64,000 bases of DNA from Branchinecta lynchi (Eukaryota > Arthropoda > Branchiopoda > Anostraca > Branchinectidae). The stretch is taken from positions 16,583,508 to 16,647,507 of the forward strand of contig JAKZAP010000007.1 of NCBI GenBank assembly GCA_023053575.1. The letters are read 5' to 3'. Position numbers and translations under genes: made by a program. Positions 11,435-22,409 of this stretch are shown here, piece by piece. Within the stretch, counting starts at the first letter, position 1. The number at the start of each line of letters is the position of its first letter. The notes beneath the pieces are model-generated. The model saw only the letters and a program-made list of their open reading frames with translations. It was not told the DNA's origin and ran no database searches.

Positions 11435-13350
11435 CCTTTAACTCAAACCGGGTCATCCCGGCTCATTAGTTATGCATTGGTGTTGGTAGCATTCATTGAG
11501 CTAAGACGCATCTTTTCTTGAATATATGTTGGGTTTTAAGCAGGAATGATGTACAAATTTCGGAACAGATTGGTTAAAGACTTGTTGACTGCCAAACCTT
11601 TAGTTGTTTCCTTTACTGTTTATTCAAAAATCTAAATATTTTTTTTCTCAGATGTATCTTCTGGAGTTATTCTGATAGCGATTTTTAAACTCGACGAAGT
11701 TTGTCGCGCTAGCACGTAACGCGAAAGTGCGCCGTGTTCAAATGGATGAGCGCTTCTAGCCCTGGCATGCTAAAGGACGGCGATTAACTGTTCTTTCTTC
11801 TGCCATGGTTTGTGAATCAGGATCTTTTTGCGACATTTGTTCGTAGAGAAGACCGACTATTTCCATGCCCCATCCCATGCTGCTTGAGATCCTATCGACG
11901 ACTTCGTCTTGTTATAGTCAAAAGTAAACACGATATTATCGAGCCTGTAAGGCTTAGATCTTGTTTACTTTGTTGACCGTCCGTATTCGTTGTCTGGTGC
12001 AAGCATTGCCTTTGTTCGGAAACCACGGTCCTTATCTCCGCCCTCGGATGATGCAAACGTCTAGACAACGGCTAGACAGAGCCAAAAGAGTGAGATGATT
12101 CGCCGCGCTTAGACGTCTGTCGCTGCGCTGATACCGATCAGTGATGTCTGTCGGCATGCACAATCAGTGACACGAAGAACTGAAGAAGGCCAGTAGCAAG
12201 GCTGGCTAGGCTAGACGTCAATTGGAGGGGGGTAAAGGCTTAGTTGTAAACCAAAATGTCCTGTCATGGTTGCTAGCTTTATTTAAAGCCGAACGTTACG
12301 TGTTTCTATTATCTTGACATGTATGCATGAATATAATCCCAAAAAGCACTCTGAGCCATGGCGGGACAAAAATGTGAAAAATAAATAATAACACCACCTA
12401 TACCACTCCAAATATTAAGCCATCACTTCAGTGTTGATATATGCCCCCAAAAATCCACGGTAGAGGTACAGTTCAAAACCATACATGCCAGCAAACTCGC
12501 CTAATAGCACCCTGGCTTCCATGAGTACGCAGACCACGGCCTATTCCGGGCTTTCGTCATCCCTGTTTAGATACCATTGTCGGCATCACAGAAATGTGTT
12601 TGTACTCATTTGCAACATTTGGACAAAACGGAACGAATGGGAGTTCACCCATAAACCCACCTTGGAGGTCGATTCTTAGGCTTTGCGGTTCCTGTATAGT
12701 TAGTTGCCATCGCTTCCTCTCATAAGCAACCTTCATTGAGCATGCGCTTGAAACCTTCGATCAGTCTTTAAAGTCCTCAGCTTGGAACGGAAGACTTTCA
12801 GCCAATTATGTATTTGAAAGTGGTTCAAACATAGCTTTTCCGATATCCGTTTGCCATCGGACGTGTAAGGACGTTAGAGATCTTGACTGTATCCGAGGGG
12901 TTAACACTCCCCGGCACCTCAAGTATACCCATTCTCGGCACCGGCCGAAACCAGCGGTGCCGGCACCGGCTTCTAAACATACAGTACTCATTTTAATGCT
13001 CCGACATGTGGGAACGGGTGCCGGCTGGCTACTCATAAGGACAGTTAATCTACTATCCACGACTGAATTCACCGATTCTCGAGTTTTGCGTCTTGTATTG
13101 AGTTGTACGAGCCAGTTCGGAGTAATGTCTCCCATCGTACTTTAATCCGCTAGGAGTGCTGAATCGGAAAAGAGCAGATTGCATCACCCATTTTATTCAT
13201 CCTTTCCGTTTCGTAGTTGCATGTGATGCAGCAAAATGATTCTACCTCTCTCCCCGACTTCCCTTTTCAATTCGCTTGTTGGAGCAGCCTAATGCAAAAT
13301 GTTCATGTCTAGCTTTCCTTGTCTTCGAAGCGTCTGTGGGAGTTTTCACA
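11435..13350. other. Mostly unassigned, partly GC-rich sequence
   Basis: I see no protein domain or repeat boundary. Parts near 12000-12200 and 12900-13050 are richer in GC and hold short repeats of CGGCACCGGC, including a CCGGTGCCGGCACCGGC-like palindrome at about 12950-12970. This could be regulatory sequence of the exon candidate at 13351, but nothing shows it directly. Confidence 0.3.
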
Positions 13351-13437
13351 ATGGCGGGGAAATTCGCTCATATTGGCGATGCCAGGATGTCTGCTTTTGC
13401 TTGGTTACAGACTGGGCAAATCATTGATCCTCGGAAG
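13351..13437 (+). CDS. Candidate first coding exon, unknown product
   Basis: The ATG at 13351 lies in CACAATGGCGG, a strong animal start context. It opens 29 codons (beginning MAGKFAHIGDARMSAF) that end exactly before a donor-like AAG/GTAACT at 13437/13438 in phase 0. An upstream in-frame extension from a TTG at 13276 is less likely as a start. The frame runs on to 13553 if unspliced. I do not recognise the protein, and no acceptor-linked continuation can be assigned by eye. Confidence 0.33.
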
Positions 13438-13559
13438 GTAACTGGTTTGAAATCGATTCGAGGTTCTGTAGTCTGTCCCAGTGCTTACAGAAATTTCGCA
13501 GACGGCGTTGTTGTCTGTGTTAAAAAGTTTTGCTCACGTTGCTTTATCAGGTGATAATA

Positions 13560-14480
13560 CAGATATTGAGGTTAATACCAAGATGTCGTTTCATGGTACA
13601 TACAAGAGTGACGCTTGGGAGCGGACCGAAAATGAACTTTTCAGAAAAAAATAATTATGAAGAATATTGCGAATCTTAATATTATTAAAATCATCACTTC
13701 ATTACCTAGGAATGCACTCTGTTGTTGAAATCTCAGTGTAATTTTTCCCTTCCTTTTTTGTACTGCGCTATTTCCCTTTTCGTGTGAGTAAATAACCATC
13801 ATATAACCATTAACATAATCATGGTCATTGTATTCTTTGTTCTTTTTTCTTCCTCCAGACGCTTCCATAAAAATACCCTGTGGATCAGACCCGCATTTCA
13901 TCTGCGAGAAACTAAAGGGCAAGAGCTAGTTTTGCTGATTAAATCAAAATTCGTTTATTTCCATGATATCTTTTAACAAAAATAGTGGTGGATCGTCACA
14001 CATGGTCGACATATCACTTATATGTTACAATTATAAAATTTTAAAACAAAATCCAATAACAAACATATTTAAAAAACCTGTCAATTTAAAATTTAAAATT
14101 CGTAATTCCGATCCGTTAAAAACCTTCACAAAATAGGGAACAAATGACTAGAGATACCGCTCCGTAGATTTTACGTGCGGCTTCTTCTTTTTCCGATGCC
14201 CGCAAGGTAGCCTTACGCATGTTTGATCATAAGTGTGATGCAGCACAACATCATTAGAATGACCGGAACCGAAATGTGGCAAAAGTAAGGCAGGAAGTTT
14301 TGATTTTCTAATCTATTTCTAAATTTAATCGTAAAATGTTCCACGATTCTCGCGATGAGCGAATTGTCTGAATGCGATGACCGAATATTAAATTTGTGGA
14401 ATCCATCGAAACCTTTGGTATTGTTTCAGTAGTTCCTACAGTCCAGGGTTCTAGAGCTCCTTCTGTTAAATAATCCTTGA
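13560..14480. other. No gene identified
   Basis: This is an AT-rich stretch. A 93-codon frame on the minus strand (13641-13922) has no recognisable domain and ends in an Ile/Phe-rich run that looks like translated AT-rich DNA. Confidence 0.4.
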
Positions 14481-14640
14481 GCCCAAGCTGACTTTGAAAC
14501 ATATAGTCAAATAATGCATAAAACGGGTGTGTCAGCTACGATGCTTTGGCAGCGATATTTCAGCCATTCTTGGTAAAAGTCCTCGTCAGGCTGTCAATCT
14601 TCAGGGTCAACTTCGCGGAAGGAAACAAACCTGCTATCAT
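14480..14640 (-). mobile_element. Hammerhead-bearing repeat, family A fragment
   Basis: The order CTTGAGCCCAAGCTGACTTT, GTCAGCTACG, the hammerhead, then GGAAGGAAACAAACCTG is that of the left arm of the foldback at 25297-25727. The second arm is missing, so this is a half element. It abuts the family H copy at 14641. Confidence 0.75.
14548..14595 (-). ncRNA. Hammerhead ribozyme motif (family A), core intact, stem II weakened
   Basis: On the minus strand CTGACGA, GAAA, TAT and C17 are all present at the 48-nt spacing. Stem I is CAGC/GCTG. Stem II has mutated from CCCTT/AAGGG to CTTTT/AATGG and pairs poorly, so activity is doubtful. Confidence 0.65.
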
Positions 14641-15622
14641 CATTATTATGCAGCTTACTTCCAGATGTGCTAGGACGATGAAACTTGGCAGGCATATCAG
14701 GGACCCAACCAAACTAACTTGGAAGTAGTCACTTTCCCGACCCGACCACCGTGGTTGGAGTGGAGGGATGGGGAATTCGGAATCTTGAGGTATGTATAAT
14801 TTTGGAACGGATGATCAGATCTTAATGAAACTTGGTATTTGGAAAGATCTCGTGTTTTAGTTCAAGTCCGGACCAGATCCGATAAATGTGAGAGGGAGGG
14901 GGTGGAGGGGAGGACTGGAAATCTTGTGACACGTTTAGAGTTGAGCGATCGGGAAGAAACTTGGTGGGAAGAACAAGCACAAGAACAAGGTACACCAGTG
15001 ACAGAACCGGACCGGACCGGATTCTGGCACTGTGGGGGGAGTTGGGGGGGGGGGGGTCCGGAATTCCGGCGATCGCGAGTTAAGGTATTTCCAGATATGC
15101 TAGCCATGCTAGGACGATGAAACTTGGCTGGCAAATTAGAGACTCGACAGATTGGCTCAGAAATTATCACTTCCCAGATCCGACCTTTGCTTAAAGCACT
15201 CATCCTAACCACAAAGTACAAAAAATATGTTTAAGCAGAATATACATTTTCATGATCCCATCAGCCATGATCGTTTTTGCCTCGAGGATTTTGCTAAGCA
15301 ATGAACTTCGAGCTCTCTTAAAGTACGCACCTTAACCGCAAAGTGAAAATTACTTTTGACCAAACTATACATTTCGTGATCCCCGGGGGTCAATGATTTT
15401 TTATAGCGCCCTTAAAGTGCGTACATCACAGACTTTTGCAAAAATAAAATGATTTGTACCAAGAGATAGGCTACATTCGCGTGATTTTCAAATGCCCATT
15501 GTCATTCTTATTTCAAGGGTTTTGCTTACAAATGATCAGAACAAGCCCTCGAATTGGCAAAGTCCTACTTTCACCCTTTGTGAACCAGCCTTGCAAGTGC
15601 GCTATGAGCTTCTAGCTCTTGT
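14641..15622 (+). mobile_element. Family H element, 5'-truncated
   Basis: The interior carries successive units with GATGAAACTTGGCAGG, CCGGACCGGATCCG and G tracts (a G run near 15045). The 3' end is the family terminus CAAGTGCGCTATGAGCTTCT then AGCTCTTGT, with GAGCT and AGCTC able to pair. The 5' hairpin is missing where it meets the hammerhead repeat. Opposite-strand frames rich in Pro, Ser and Arg (14862-15221) are by-products of the G tracts. Confidence 0.75.
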
Positions 15623-15624
15623 CT

Positions 15625-15690
15625 TAGGCGTATTCTCGCCGTTCCTCGAGGACTCCTCAGGGAATCGAAGGGAACGGCGAGAATAGAGGG
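15625..15690. repeat. Hairpin repeat (TATTCTCGCCGTTCC)
   Basis: GTATTCTCGCCGTTCC at the left and GGAACGGCGAGAATA at the right form a ~15-bp stem around a loop with CTCGAGGACTCCTCAGG. A related arrangement lies at 17935-18060. In both cases it follows the end of a family H copy. Confidence 0.6.
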
Positions 15691-15820
15691 AGACACTCCA
15701 TGCGGACTCGACGTACGGAAAACAGCGAGAACGCAGGGAATGTTTCAAAAATCGATTTTGTTCGAAAAAAAGATATGCGGTTGACAAAATTTATCTGGAT
15801 CCACTTTATTTTTCGTTGTT

Positions 15821-17836
15821 ATGGCACTTGCAGCCTCTGGCTCAAGTGCCATATACCGATCACAATTCCATCTTTCGGTCTGTCCGAGTTTTTTGTCACA
15901 CTTTTTCGAGTTAGGGTACTTCCAGATGTGCTAGGACAATGAAACTTGGCAGGCATATCAGGGACCGACCAAATAACCTGGAAATAACCAGTTTCCCGAT
16001 CCGACCATATGCAGGGGAGTGGAGGGCGCTGGAAACTTGAAAATTGTCGGCATTTTGTCACACTTTTTCGAGTTAGGGTACTTCCAGTTGTGCTAGGACC
16101 ATGATACTTGGCAGGCATATCAGAGACCCGACCAAACAAACTTAGACATAATCAGTTTTTCGATCCGGCCATTTGGGGGGGGGGAGTGGAGGGCAGGGGA
16201 ATCCGGGAAATTGAGAAGTGTGTAACTTTCGAACGGGTGATCGGATTGTAATGAAACTTAATAACTGAATAATTATATATCTGTGATGTCCCGTTTAAAG
16301 TCTTGACCGGATTCGATAGCCAGGGGGGAGTTGGGGGGGGGGGGCGCAAATTTCAAGAAACGGTTAGAATTGAGGGATCGGAGTGAAACTTGCTGGAAAG
16401 AACAAGCATGTGCTCTAGATAAATCGTTTAGACAATTGTACTCGATCCGGACACTTGGGGGGGGGGGGGGGGTTTGCCGGAATCCCGGTGATGGCGGTTT
16501 TGGGGATTTTCACGATGAAACTTGGCAGGCATATTAGGGACCCGATCAAACTGACTTGGAATGAAAAAAATGTCGATCTGATAATAGTGGGGGGAGTGGA
16601 GGGAGGGGAATCCGGAATTTTCAGTCATGCGTAACTTTGGAACGGGTAATCGGATTCGAGTGAAATTTAAGAATTGAACAGATGACATTTCTCTGGTGAT
16701 CTTTTTCGTCTCCGGACCGGATCCGGCAACTAAGGGGGGGGGAAGACGTGAACTGCTTAGAATGGAGAGATCGGGATGAAACTTTATGGGAAGTACAAAC
16801 AGATACTCTAGGTAAATCTTTTACACAATTTGACTGGATCCGGACACTTGGGGTGGGGGGGGGGGTCCCGGATTTCCGTTTTTTTTTTATTTTCACGACT
16901 AAATTTCGCTGGCATATCAGGGACCCGATCAAACTGACTTGGAATGAAAAAAATCCTCGATATGATAATCTAGGTCAGGGGGTTGAGGGAGAGGAATCCG
17001 GAACATTGAGTCATGCGTAACTTTGGAACGGGTGATCGGATTCCAGTGAAATTTAATAATTGAACAGAGGTCATTTTTCTCTGGTGATCTTTTTCATTTC
17101 CGGACCGAATCCGACAATTATTGGGGGGAGGGCGGAAAATACTTGACCCGCTTAGACTGGTGTGATCCGGATCGAACTTCGTGGGAATGACAAACAGATG
17201 CTCTGGATTAATCATTTACACTCATCATTTACACACTCATTTACAGAACCGGATTGGCTCCGGGTATTGTGGGTGGAGTTGAAAGGGGGGGGGGGGGTCT
17301 GGGATTCCGGTGATCGCGAGTTAAGGTTCTTCCAGATGTGCTAGGACGATGAAACTTCGCTGGAAAATTGGAGATTCAACAACATTTGCTTAGAAATATG
17401 TACTTCCCAAATCCGATTATTCCTTAAAGTACCAATCTTGACCGCGAAGTAAAAAAATACTTGTAAGCAATAAATATTCTTTGAGCCCAAGCTGACTTTG
17501 AAACATTTATTCAAACAATGTTTACAACGGATACGTCAGCTATGATTCTTCATCAGCGATATTTCGGCCCTTAAACAATGTTTACAACGGATACGTCAGC
17601 TATGATTCTTCATCAGCTGACGTATCCGTTGTAAACATTGTTCGAATAAATGTAAGCAATATATGCATTTTCATGATGCCCATTAACCCATTAGCATTTT
17701 TGCCTCAAGAGTTTTGCTTACAAATGAAGTTCCAGCTTCCTTAGAGTGCGCATCTCAACCGCAAAGTCGAAACGTACTTTTGATCAATCAAAACATCTTA
17801 ACCCATGCAAGTGCCATATGAGCTTACAGCTCTTGT
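15821..17836 (+). mobile_element. Family H element with both ends (~2.0 kb), carrying a nested insertion
   Basis: It starts with hairpin ATGGCACTTG/CAAGTGCCAT (15821-15852) and CTTTCGGTCTGTCC. It continues with core units containing GATGAAACTTGGCAGGCA, a degenerate AACGGGTGATCGGATT segment and G runs. It ends with CAAGTGCCATATGAGCTTAC then AGCTCTTGT. A hammerhead foldback is inserted at 17473-17650. It stands between TT on the left and TTG on the right with no duplication longer than a few T/G bases, as for rolling-circle elements inserting at TT. Confidence 0.75.
17473..17650. mobile_element. Hammerhead-family foldback inserted in family H, with 11-bp target duplication
   Basis: The direct repeat TGTAAGCAATA at 17462-17472 and 17651-17661 brackets the insertion. 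The inside reads AATAAATATTCTTTGAGCCC, TTACAACGGATACGTCAGCT, CATCAGCGATATTTCGGCCC (half a hammerhead, minus strand), then a second partial left arm, then the right arm TCAGCTGACGTATCCGTTGT to AATAAA. It is a shortened version of the element at 25297-25727; the ribozyme is cut in half and cannot work. Confidence 0.85.
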
Positions 17837-17934
17837 TGTTGATCCTGATTGTTTTCAATTAATTTTACATTGCACCAACACCAGCAAAAATTATCTAGAA
17901 ATCTGAAAGGGAGTCCTTTTTGATGATGGTGATG

Positions 17935-18060
17935 ATAACGGAGCATTCCCAGTCCGTGGGGACTCGCGAGAATACGGGGAGTGAGTCCCCTGGACAAACA
18001 AAAACGCGGGGACTCCTCAAGTGGAGTCCTCGGGGAACGACGAGAATACGCCTTTTGTCT
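17935..18060. repeat. Second copy of the GAATACG hairpin repeat
   Basis: It holds GTCCGTGGGGACTCGCGAGA, CGGGGACTCCTCAAGTGGAG and GGGAACGACGAGAATACGCC, related to the repeat at 15625-15690, with several inverted GGACTC/GAGTCC pairs able to fold. No coding sense is visible. Confidence 0.5.
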
Positions 18061-18825
18061 CCGAATTACGTACCGCAGAGAGAACACTGTCAGAAGCTTC
18101 TGTATTCTTTAACCATTTGATTGATCTTCGACTTAGCTAACTAATGGTCAAGAACAAATTGTAGTTTCTGTAGAGTCCAATGGCCCATTTTTTAATTATT
18201 TTATTAATATTATCAAAGACAAAAACACTGATTTTTTCTCCAAAAGTGGTACAACTTCCTGTCCTGAAGAAGGTGAAAATATCTAAAAATCAAACTATAA
18301 CGAATTAATTTTTGGCTATTTTAATTTGTCCTTTCTTTCGCCAAAACAATTGCTGTCCTAAAGACACTAACTAATTACGAGCCCATTTAGCTTAAGCCGA
18401 CACCGTGAAAATGGGAATTAATTGGTCGAAACTTTTGATAATAGCGTTGAGTAGTTGGGTTTGAAAATAAAAATCTATGAAAAATGATTGTGGTCTGGAA
18501 TTTTCTATAGTTTCAGTGTGACGGCTGTCGCTGTAAAGACAGTTTTAAAGTACGCTGTTTCTGATTAACGCCAACTGTACTCGTGATTAGCAAAATCTGT
18601 AAAATTTCTCGGAAAAAGTGTCAGAATTGCACATACATTTCACATACGTTCACTTCGAAAACCCTCCAGAAGCTTACACTTGTTAAGATGTTTAACAAAC
18701 CCCCTTTGACACATTAACCTACATAACACTGTAATAGAAAGATAAATAAGAAAAAAAAGAGGAAGAGAAAAGAAAAAATAAACGAACTTATACACTTACT
18801 CGGTTCCTGGTCAAACACTCAACAT
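18061..18825. other. No gene identified
   Basis: This is AT-rich sequence with stop codons in all frames; an A-rich run near 18745-18785 resembles neither a known tail nor a microsatellite. It ends where the family F inverted pair starts. Confidence 0.4.
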
Positions 18826-20687
18826 AACAAGACCAAAAGTGTCGATGGGATCCCAAAAATCTAAGATTTGATCCAGACAATTCGGTCTTGTCTTCGCCAG
18901 GCTAATCATCAGAGAAAACCGAGTTCAGATATTCTGTCTACCTATCTATACCTCTATAAGCCATATCTATTTTGACGATATTGACCGAAACTTCCTGCTT
19001 TACTACTGTCAAATTTGCGGTTTCGCCCGAATTCCGAGCGAACTACTAGTCCAGCAAAAAAAGAAACATTCAGAAACGAAGCCGGCGTATCTCCTTATCC
19101 CTATAAAGAAATCTAATCAACTTTAAATAAAATTTTGACTTGAAAAAAATGCGGGTACAACCGGATTCTGGACTAATTATATGTCCGGGTAAAAAATTAT
19201 CATTATATACAGACTCAGCGTCTCTTCTTACCCCTAAATATATCATCTAATCAACTTCAGATAAAGCTTTTACTTTTAACATATTATCCGGTTTTGGCCG
19301 GATTATAGGCGAACTAGTTGTCCGGCGAGAAAATGATTTTCACCATCGTGCTCAGCATGTCTTCTTACCCCTAAATCAAATATTTAATCAACTTCAAATG
19401 AAACTTTTACTTTTAACAAACTTTCCGGTTTTTGCCGGATTCCGGACGAACTACTTGTCCGGCGAGAAAATGATTGTCACCATCGTGCTCAGAATGTCTT
19501 CTTACTCCATAATCGACTATCACATTAGCTGTTTAAAAATATTTTGTTTGTCCCTTAAATTGAACGCCCTCCCCCACCCCAAATATAAGGCTACAGAACC
19601 CATCTACGAACTCGACATTACCCTTGACCCAAACAATCCTCGTACCAAGTTTCATCAAAATATCTCATTCCCTTCGAGAGTTATCGTGCTTACAGACGGA
19701 CGGACGGACGGACAGTTCGTCCGGAATCCGGCAAAAACCGGAAAGTTTGTTAAAAGTAAAAGTTCCATTTGAAGTTGATTAAATGTTTGATTTAGGGGTA
19801 AGAAGACATGCTGAGCACGATGGTGAAAACCATTTTCTCGCTGGACGAGTAGTTCGTCCAGAATCCGGCAAAAACCGGAAAGTTGGTTAAAAGTAAAAGT
19901 TTCATTTGAAGTTGATTAAATGTCTGATTTAGGGTAAGAAGACATGCTGAGCATGATGGTGAAAATCATTTTGTCGCCGGACAAGCAGTTCGTCCGGAAT
20001 CCGGCCAAAACGTGAAAGTTGGTTAAAAGTAACAGTTTCATTTTAAGTTGATGAAATGTTTGATTTATAGGTAAGAAGACATGCTGAACCCGATGGTGAA
20101 AACCATTTTCTCGCCGGACAACTAGTTCGCCTGTAATCCGGCAAAAACCGGAAAATATATTAAAAGTAAAAGCTTTATCTGAAGTTGATTATATGATATA
20201 TTTAGGGGTAAGAAGAGACGCTGAGTCTGTATATAACGATAATTTCTTACCCGGACATATAGTTAGTCCGGAATCCGGTTGTGCCCGCATCTTTTTTAAA
20301 GTAAAAATTTTATTTAAAGCTGATTAGATTTCTTTATAGGGATAAGGAGATACGCCGGCTTCGTTTCTGAATTTTCCTTTTTTTGCTGGACTAATAGTTC
20401 GCTCGGAATTCGGGCGAAACCGCAAATTTGGCAGTAGTAAAGCAGGAAGTTTCGGTCAATATCGTCAAAATAGATAGAAGTTTTTTTCATCCAAATCAGT
20501 TCGGTTTTCGTAAAGGGATGTCAACTTTTTATCATCAACTTATCGACTTATTTATCATTATTATATAGATAGGTAGATAGAATATCTGAACTCGGTTTTC
20601 TCTGATGATTAGCCTGGTGAAGACAGACCAAATCGTCTGGATCAAATCTTAGATTTTTGGGATCCTATCGACACCTTTGGTCTTGTT
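18826..20687. mobile_element. Family F element as an inverted double copy
   Basis: Both outer ends are the same family terminus in inverted orientation: AACAAGACCAAAAGTGTCGA at 18826 and TCGACACCTTTGGTCTTGTT at 20668-20687. The left part (minus) runs inward through units to the (GACG)n tract at 19693-19712, normally the 5' part of the family. The right part (plus) begins there with AGTTCGTCCGGAATCCGG. In the right arm AAGAAGACATGCTGA or its variant recurs at about 19800, 19936, 20072, 20210 and 20341, a period of 131-138 bp. There is no protein. The 124-codon frame at 19398-19772 is a translation of the repeat. Confidence 0.75.
20480..20525 (+). other. 46-bp filler copied from the neighbouring reverse transcriptase
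   Basis: This 46-bp stretch, which includes CATCCAAATCAGTTCGG and TAAAGGGATGTCAAC, is the exact reverse complement of 21123-21168 inside the reverse transcriptase pseudogene ~600 bp away. It sits within the end region of the family F copy, whose sisters lack it. Confidence 0.85.
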
Positions 20688-21650
20688 CATTGTTGCAGTT
20701 AGATCAGATGCGGTCTTAGCTGCCACGGTAAAATGAGTTTCATCAGGAAAACTAGGGATAATTACCTTACAATTAGGAAGTGATCCATGTACACTTTCTA
20801 TCAGATCCGAAACAGAAAAACGTAATCATTATGTACACCAAAAACAGAAGTGAACCTAAAACGGAGCCCTGCGGAACACCATACTGAACTATCACTAGAC
20901 TTAGTATTACCAATTTCTACATGATGGGTCCTATCACTCAAAAAAGATTCGAATAATGCCAGCGCTTTTCCTCGAATACCACAGTGTTTTAGCTTCTGGA
21001 GTAAAATTACATGGTCAACTGTATCGAACACTTTTACAATATCAAGAAATATAGGCGCTACTTTAAAACCCTGGTCCAAAGTATCGTGCACAAATGTTGT
21101 CAATAATAGTACTGCGTGTTCTGTTGACATCCCTTTACGAAAACCGAACTGATTTGGATGAAAAAAACATCTATTCTCCAAAAACTCAAATGACCTAAAA
21201 TTTATAAGTTTTGCTACTAGCCTAGATATAATAGAAATAAGGGATATCAGTCGACAATCATTCACATTTTTCCTATCACCCCCCTTAAATAACGGTATTA
21301 CTCTAGCACTTTTAGGGCATTCCGGATATATACCACTTTTAAAACACAGATTAATTAAATTCAAAAGTTGGTGCGCAATTGCAGGGAAAATTGACTTAAA
21401 AACTTTAGTGGAAATTAAATCTGACCCCGAAGCACTATTTCGCATCCTTTTCACTACATCACACAATTCTTGTACAGTAACCGGTCGCAGATGCATAGAA
21501 ACGTCGCTACTATCAGGCAAAAATTGAGTAAAATCACCATCACCTGTATACTGTTCAACAGACGATGCTAACCTGCCCCCTACACTCGAAAAATACTCAC
21601 ACATACGCTCACTAGTTTGCTGAATATTTTCACCATCTACAACACTACAA
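20688..21650 (-). pseudogene. Reverse transcriptase fragment of a non-LTR (CR1/Jockey-like) retrotransposon
   Basis: On the minus strand the frame is open from about 21650 through an ATG at 21602-21604 to 20801. The order of motifs is that of the polymerase: RVIPLFKGGDRKNVNDCR, HPNQFGFRKGMSTEHAVL, FLDIVKVFDTVDHV (motif A with its first Asp), then GIRGKALALFESFLSDR. Near 20880 the frame breaks: GVPQGSVLGSLLFLVYI (motif B) reads in the next frame, then shifts back for NDYVF. Further on FPDETHFT (about 20735) stands where FADDT is expected, so the second catalytic Asp pair is damaged. The 3' part is cut by family F at 20687. It has no endonuclease and cannot be functional. Confidence 0.9.
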
Positions 21651-21914
21651 AGGACTTAAAAAACTTGAGTAGTTAAACCCAATTGGATGAACTTTTACTG
21701 TAGCCAGTTGCCCCACGCTTGGGCTTCTGCGTCAGACTCTACATTTTATTATAAATGATATGGTAGAAAATAATAAAGGTAGAAATTCCTCAGTGTGCAG
21801 TTGAAGTTTGACTTGTGTTTCTGTTATTTTACTTTCTGTTGTTACTTTACTTCAGCCAAACAGACCATACCAAAGACCAAAACATACACCCAAATACGAC
21901 CCCATGTTAGCAAC

Positions 21915-21954
21915 TGTATAATAATGATAAATGTTTATGTATCATTATTATACA
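21915..21954. repeat. Perfect 15-bp inverted repeat
   Basis: TGTATAATAATGATA at 21915-21929 and its reverse complement at 21940-21954 enclose 10 bases. The left arm sequence occurs again as a direct repeat at about 21974. It is AT-rich and may be a small foldback or the end of an element. Confidence 0.8.
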
Positions 21955-22409
21955 ATACCCCATGTTGACAATTGTATAATAATGATAAATATTTATTTAG
22001 GCGAAAGGCAGGGCCAACAAAGCAAAGAAACAACAGAATAAACAGTTACACCTGCACCAGTATAACCAAGCTGTTTGTACTAGATTCAAGGGCTTTCTGT
22101 GCATATATCAAAACTTTTTCAAAAGTGACAGGGTTGCACAACCAACAATTATTTGTACAACCTTTGTACTTTTTTTTTTGCTGGACAGCTTTTGAATTTC
22201 ACAATCTTGAACTTTCGCTTGCCAAGCTTGGTCCTCAATTATTTATTCATACTTATCGTTGTGTAAATGTTTTGAAACTTGTGTCAGTCTTTCATAAAAC
22301 TGGCACTTCCAGCTGTTTTATAATACTTAAAACCGCTTGGAACTGTTGTGTTTTACTCGAATATAACACCGAAGAAGCTCATAACATTTGCATCCTCAAA
22401 AACTTTTGA

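Noticed and set aside
19680..19720. (GACG)n and similar GTCC/GGTC tracts as CRISPR-like or satellite arrays
   Set aside because: They are short tetranucleotide runs at a fixed place in families F and H, not spacer-containing arrays.
21972..22409. 145-codon frame starting at TTG
   Set aside because: No ATG start, no domain, AT-rich residue bias and no splice support; length alone is not enough.
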